The notes beneath the pieces were generated by a model. It saw nothing but the letters and a program-made list of their open reading frames with translations. It did not search any database and was not told the origin of the DNA. The translations under genes and the position numbers were made by a program. From Ancylobacter pratisalsi (GTDB lineage: Bacteria; Pseudomonadota; Alphaproteobacteria; Rhizobiales; Xanthobacteraceae): a DNA stretch of 64,000 bases. The DNA lies in assembly GCF_010669125.1 (NCBI RefSeq), contig NZ_CP048630.1:4522001-4586000 (forward strand). The letters are read 5' to 3'. Below are positions 60,703 to 64,000 of the stretch, piece by piece (the stretch's first letter is position 1; each line of letters starts with the position of its first letter).

Positions 60703-61997
60703 TTGGGCGAAGACGCGTTGGCGGGGGCGGCTGGAAGCTCTCCCTGAACCTGCCCGGCAAGACCGAACGGCGCCTCGGTGATGTCGAAGAAGCCGCGGGC
60801 CTGGTCAAACGGCATCGGCCTGCCCAGCAGGTAACCCTGCGCCTTCTCGACGCCGATGGCGCGCAGCGTCATCAGTTCAGCCTCGGTTTCCACGCCCTCG
60901 GCAATGATCCGGCTGCCGGTCTCGCGCGAGAACGACACCAGCGCGGAGGCCAGCGCCTTGCGGGCGGGGTCGCTGTCGATGTCGCGCGTCAGGGACATGT
61001 CGAGCTTGATGAGGTCGGGCTGTAGCTGAAGGATGTGCTGCAGGCAGGAATAGCCGGCGCCCGCGTCGTCGACCGCGAGCTTGAAACCACGGGCACGAAA
61101 GGCGCTGAGCGAGGTGATGATCTTCTGATAGTCCTCGATCAGCGCGTGCTCAGTGATCTCGATGACGACCTGCCGGGGCGGTGCATCGGCCAGCAGCTTG
61201 TCGAGCCGCCCGCTCAGCACCGCCTCCGGCGAGACATTGATGGTGAGATACATGTCGGACGGCAGTTCCGGCAGCACGGAGAGAGACCGCCGGATGGCGA
61301 GGATTTCCAGGTTCACGCCCATGCCAAGGTCGGCGGCCTCGCTGAACCACTTGTCCGGCGAGCGGTAGGGTTTCTGCGGAAAGCGCGAGAGGCACTCGAA
61401 TCCCACCGGGCGCGCCTGACCAAGCCGCCACAGCGGCTGATAGTGGATCTGGATGTTACCGGAATCGAGGATGTCCTGAACGGCATCGACCCGCTCGCGC
61501 AGCTTGGCCGCCTCTTGCTGCTCCTCCGAGATTTCAAGGGCCGCCACATCGGCAAACACCTTGAGAACCTGAAGGTCGCGGTCGTGCAGGCTGTCGTCGG
61601 GCTTGGTGCCCAGGCAGCAGAACATGCCGTAGATCGACCCGTCCGGCAGGATGATCGGCACGCTGACATGCTTGCCGATGGGCAGGGCCCGCGTGATGGG
61701 AATCGCCAGCGCCACCGGCTCGCGCGACGTGTTCGGGATCAGGTTCGGTAGACGGCCTTCAAGAATGTGCCGGCAGTAGATGTCGTCGAGCCGCATGGTG
61801 TCGCCCGGCTTCAGCATGTGCTCGTAGCCGGGCGCGTTCACGCGGCGAAAGATCGCCGTGTCGCCGGAGAACTCGGACACATAGGCGATGTCCATATCAA
61901 GATGCCGGCGAATCGCGTCCAGCGAACGGGTAATCGAATCCCTGCCCGCGACGCCGCCTCGCTCCGCTGCCACAACCTTCGACAAAGCAACTTGCAT
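60699..61997 (-). CDS. GAF-EAL cyclic-di-GMP phosphodiesterase
   Basis: Preferred start ATG 61997 (MQVALSKVV) gives 432 residues; a TTG at 62084 would add 29. The N-terminal half is a GAF domain (IRRHLDMDIAYVSEFSGDTAIFRRV ... HVSVPIILPDGSIYGMFCCLG). The C-terminal EAL domain keeps the catalytic set: ECLSR in place of EAL, INVSPEA, VIEITEHAL, AVDDAGAGYS, LIKLDMSL, IIAEGVETE and QGYLLGRP, so it should degrade c-di-GMP to pGpG. There is no GGDEF and no membrane anchor. It could act on the same surface-polysaccharide decisions as the neighbouring block, but no physical coupling is seen. Confidence 0.92.
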   Translation of the reverse strand: MQVALSKVVAAERGGVAGRDSITRSLDAIRRHLDMDIAYVSEFSGDTAIFRRVNAPGYEHMLKPGDTMRLDDIYCRHILEGRLPNLIPNTSREPVALAIPITRALPIGKHVSVPIILPDGSIYGMFCCLGTKPDDSLHDRDLQVLKVFADVAALEISEEQQEAAKLRERVDAVQDILDSGNIQIHYQPLWRLGQARPVGFECLSRFPQKPYRSPDKWFSEAADLGMGVNLEILAIRRSLSVLPELPSDMYLTINVSPEAVLSGRLDKLLADAPPRQVVIEITEHALIEDYQKIITSLSAFRARGFKLAVDDAGAGYSCLQHILQLQPDLIKLDMSLTRDIDSDPARKALASALVSFSRETGSRIIAEGVETEAELMTLRAIGVEKAQGYLLGRPMPFDQARGFFDITEAPFGLAGQVQGELPAAPANASSPN

Positions 61998-62334
61998 GGT
62001 ATCGATCCACCGGGGCCATTCCGCCCGGCTTTTGAGGAGGGCCGTTGAATTTACTCCGCGTTGGCGAAGCTGGAAAGATTCCAATATGTGGGCGCAATCT
62101 GACTTTCCAGAGGCACCACGTTCGGAAACTTGCCAGAACGGGCACTGGATATGATCGCTCGTTAGGCAATACGGCGGCGACGGCGCACAGGATCACAGCA
62201 GCGATGGGTCTCTCGACCGCCCGCAGCGGGGCACCTATGCGACGAAGGAGGGCGGGACCGAGGCCAGATGCCCCCTCCCCGGCGCGACACGACGCGGATA
62301 GTCTAACCTCACCAAGCAGCATGATGAGGCGACG

Positions 62335-63390
62335 ATGTCCGACCAGGAAAAGCTCGAACGGCTCCGGGCCAAATATGGTTCCATTGCCGGAGGCGTGATT
62401 TTTGATCCTACCTTCAAGCGGGTGGCCGAGCTTCAGTTCAAGGGCGGCGACAAGCGGGTGTGGCCGTGGGCCAACCCGGCCATGCTGCTCGATGCGCCTT
62501 ATCGCCCCGACGCGCCCGAGCTGCCCGATTTCGGCGGGCTCGACATCGCGCTGATCGGGGTGCCGATGGATCTGGGCGTCACCAACCGTGCCGGCGCCCG
62601 GCTCGGCCCGCGCGCGGTGCGGGCGATCGAGCGCATCGGGCCTTATGAGCACGTTCTGGGCATGGTGCCGTCGGCGGACGTGAACGTGGCCGATATCGGC
62701 GACATGCCGTTCACCAGCCGGTTCAGCCTGGAGCAGTGTCACGCCGACATCGAGGCCTTCTTCAAGAAGGTGGTGGCGGCGGGAGTGATTCCGCTCGCGG
62801 TGGGCGGCGACCACTCCATCACCGGCTCGATTCTCAAGGCGGTGGGCGAAAAGCGCCCCGTGGGCATGCTGCACATCGACGCCCATTGCGACACCAGCGG
62901 TGTCTACGAGGGGTCGAAATTTCACCATGGCGGCCCTTTCCGCAAAGCCGTGCTGGACGGCACGCTGGACCCTGAGCGCACCATCCAGATCGGCATTCGC
63001 GGCGGCGCGGAGTTCCTGTGGGAATTCTCCTATGAGAGCGGCATGACCGTGGTCCACGCCGAGGAAGTGACCGGCATGGGTGTGCCGGCCATCATCGAGA
63101 AGGCGAAGCAGGTACTGGGCACCGGGCCGGTCTATGTCTCCTTCGACGTGGACAGCCTCGACCCCGCCTTCGCGCCCGGCACCGGCACGCCGGAAATCGG
63201 CGGGCTCACCACGCGCGAGGTGCTGGAGATCTTCCGCGGCCTCAACGGGCTCGACGTGATCGGCGGCGACGTGGTCGAGGTGGCGCCCCAGTACGACGCG
63301 ACCTCCAACACCGCCCATGCCGGCGCGCAGATGCTGTTCGAGATCTTCTGCATGGCGGTGACCGCGCATCAGGCACGGCGCGGCGCCTGA
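62335..63390 (+). CDS. Agmatinase-family ureohydrolase
   Basis: The 351-residue protein carries the Mn2+-site motifs of the arginase/agmatinase family: GGDHS (His160), HIDAHCDT (Asp182, His184, Asp186) and SFDVDSLDPAFAPGTGTPEIGG (Asp271, Asp273). It hydrolyses a guanidino compound to amine and urea. Agmatine, guanidinobutyrate, guanidinopropionate and free guanidine are all possible for this branch; a 60-residue N-terminal extension before the fold (VWPWANPAMLLDAPY) favours one of the guanidino-acid or guanidine types. It overlaps the nitrilase-family gene by one base (TGATG). Confidence 0.9.
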   Translation: MSDQEKLERLRAKYGSIAGGVIFDPTFKRVAELQFKGGDKRVWPWANPAMLLDAPYRPDAPELPDFGGLDIALIGVPMDLGVTNRAGARLGPRAVRAIERIGPYEHVLGMVPSADVNVADIGDMPFTSRFSLEQCHADIEAFFKKVVAAGVIPLAVGGDHSITGSILKAVGEKRPVGMLHIDAHCDTSGVYEGSKFHHGGPFRKAVLDGTLDPERTIQIGIRGGAEFLWEFSYESGMTVVHAEEVTGMGVPAIIEKAKQVLGTGPVYVSFDVDSLDPAFAPGTGTPEIGGLTTREVLEIFRGLNGLDVIGGDVVEVAPQYDATSNTAHAGAQMLFEIFCMAVTAHQARRGA

Positions 63391-64000
63391 TGCGGATCGC
63401 GCTGTGGCAGACGGCGGGCGATGGAGCGAATCGCCCGGCCGCCAATCTCGACCTGCTGGAGGCGGCGGCCGCACGGGCGGCGGCGGGCGGCGCCGACCTG
63501 CTGCTGGCGCCGGAGATGTTCCTCTCCGGCTACAATATCGGGCCGGCGGAAGCCGATCGCCTCGCCGAGCCGGCGAACGGACCGAGCGCGCAACGCGCGG
63601 CCGACATCGCCCGGCGTCATGGCCTCGCGCTCTGCTACGGCTATCCCGAGCGCGGCGAGGACGGGGTGGTGTACAACGCCGCCCTGCTGCTCGACCGGAC
63701 GGGCGCGCGCCGGCTGAACTATCGCAAGGCGCATCTTTTCGCGGCGCTGGACCGGGAGATGTTCGCGCCCGGCGACGTGCTGACGGCGACAACCGTGCTG
63801 GACGGCCTGAAGCTCGGCATTCTCATCTGCTACGACGTGGAATTTCCCGAAGCGGTGCGAGCGCTGGCGCTGGCCGGGGTGGACCTTGTGCTGGTGCCGA
63901 CCGCCAACATGAAGCCCTATGACGCGGTATCGAACCTCGTCGTGCCGACCCGCGCCTTCGAGAACGGGCTGTTCGTCGCCTATGCCAATCGCTGCGGCCG
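63390..64000 (+). CDS. Carbon-nitrogen hydrolase (nitrilase family), 3' truncated by window
   Basis: The frame starts ATG 63390 and is open to the end of the window (203 residues seen of about 270 expected). The Glu-Lys-Cys triad is visible: Glu42 (LAPEMFLSGYN), Lys113 (YRKAHLFAALDREMF) and Cys147 (GILICYDVEFPEAVR). The motif CYDVEFPE is typical of aliphatic amidase / omega-amidase / N-carbamoylputrescine-amidase relatives. Coupling to the agmatinase-family gene suggests a further amide or carbamoyl hydrolysis in guanidino-compound or polyamine breakdown. Confidence 0.9.
   Translation, partial: MRIALWQTAGDGANRPAANLDLLEAAAARAAAGGADLLLAPEMFLSGYNIGPAEADRLAEPANGPSAQRAADIARRHGLALCYGYPERGEDGVVYNAALLLDRTGARRLNYRKAHLFAALDREMFAPGDVLTATTVLDGLKLGILICYDVEFPEAVRALALAGVDLVLVPTANMKPYDAVSNLVVPTRAFENGLFVAYANRCG

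Overview
The window looks like part of the chromosome of a high-GC alphaproteobacterium, probably Hyphomicrobiales (Xanthobacteraceae/Ancylobacter/Bradyrhizobiaceae-like). This rests on overall gene style: a TPR-type adenylate cyclase tail, many ABC-importer catabolic operons, GcvA-like LysR regulators, Tat-exported oxidised-compound hydrolases and EutBC without a microcompartment. I recognised no rRNA, tRNA, CRISPR array or intact insertion sequence.

Region 1 (1-12.0 kb): the tail of a TPR/adenylate-cyclase-type protein, then a nine-gene leftward operon. It encodes a CUT2-type sugar-family ABC importer (ATPase, two permeases, binding protein), a polysaccharide-deacetylase/cyclic-imidase-like hydrolase, aspartate dehydrogenase, an SDR, an RraA-like aldolase/decarboxylase and a Ser-Ser-Lys amidase. 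A LysR regulator diverges from it, and the shared promoter region carries two palindromes. I read the operon as uptake and hydrolysis of a cyclic amide/imide or N-acyl compound feeding an amino-acid deamination.

Region 2 (12.1-24.6 kb): a rightward operon resembling hydroxyproline catabolism, with a polar amino-acid ABC importer, a DapA-family enzyme, two proline-racemase-family enzymes with both catalytic cysteines, a GMC flavoenzyme and two aldehyde dehydrogenases. It is headed by an unusual 631-residue protein that fuses a MerR helix-turn-helix, an XRE helix-turn-helix, a cupin and a whole proline-racemase-like domain whose second catalytic Cys is Gly. This looks like an enzyme recruited as the ligand sensor of its own pathway, and is my first choice for an undescribed system. 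A decayed repeat of about 120 bp lies before region 1 and between regions 1 and 2, and a shorter copy lies after region 2, all in the same orientation.

Region 3 (25.4-37 kb): an HdeD-like membrane protein fused to a putative permuted papain-fold hydrolase, an MFS carrier, a Tat-exported amidohydrolase broken by a C8 tract, a small Cys-rich secreted protein, a Tat-exported sulfatase, a predicted outer-membrane protein, a small secreted protein and a 977-residue autotransporter.

Region 4 (37.7-57.5 kb): a probable surface-polysaccharide block. Four glycosyltransferase genes (one fused to a polysaccharide deacetylase) converge on a leftward eight-gene operon. That operon encodes a degenerate ABC-exporter-like protein, a stand-alone cyclic-nucleotide-binding protein, a membrane-anchored [2Fe-2S]/class III cyclase, a full oligopeptide-type ABC importer and a methyltransferase. 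A heparin-lyase-like polysaccharide lyase diverges from its head, and a UDP-sugar dehydrogenase follows. The cyclase, cNMP-binding and ABC genes look like one redox/cAMP-controlled transport unit and are the second major candidate for a new system.

Region 5 (57.6-64 kb): ethanolamine ammonia-lyase EutBC, an alpha/beta hydrolase, a GAF-EAL c-di-GMP phosphodiesterase, an agmatinase-family ureohydrolase and a nitrilase-family amidohydrolase that runs off the end.
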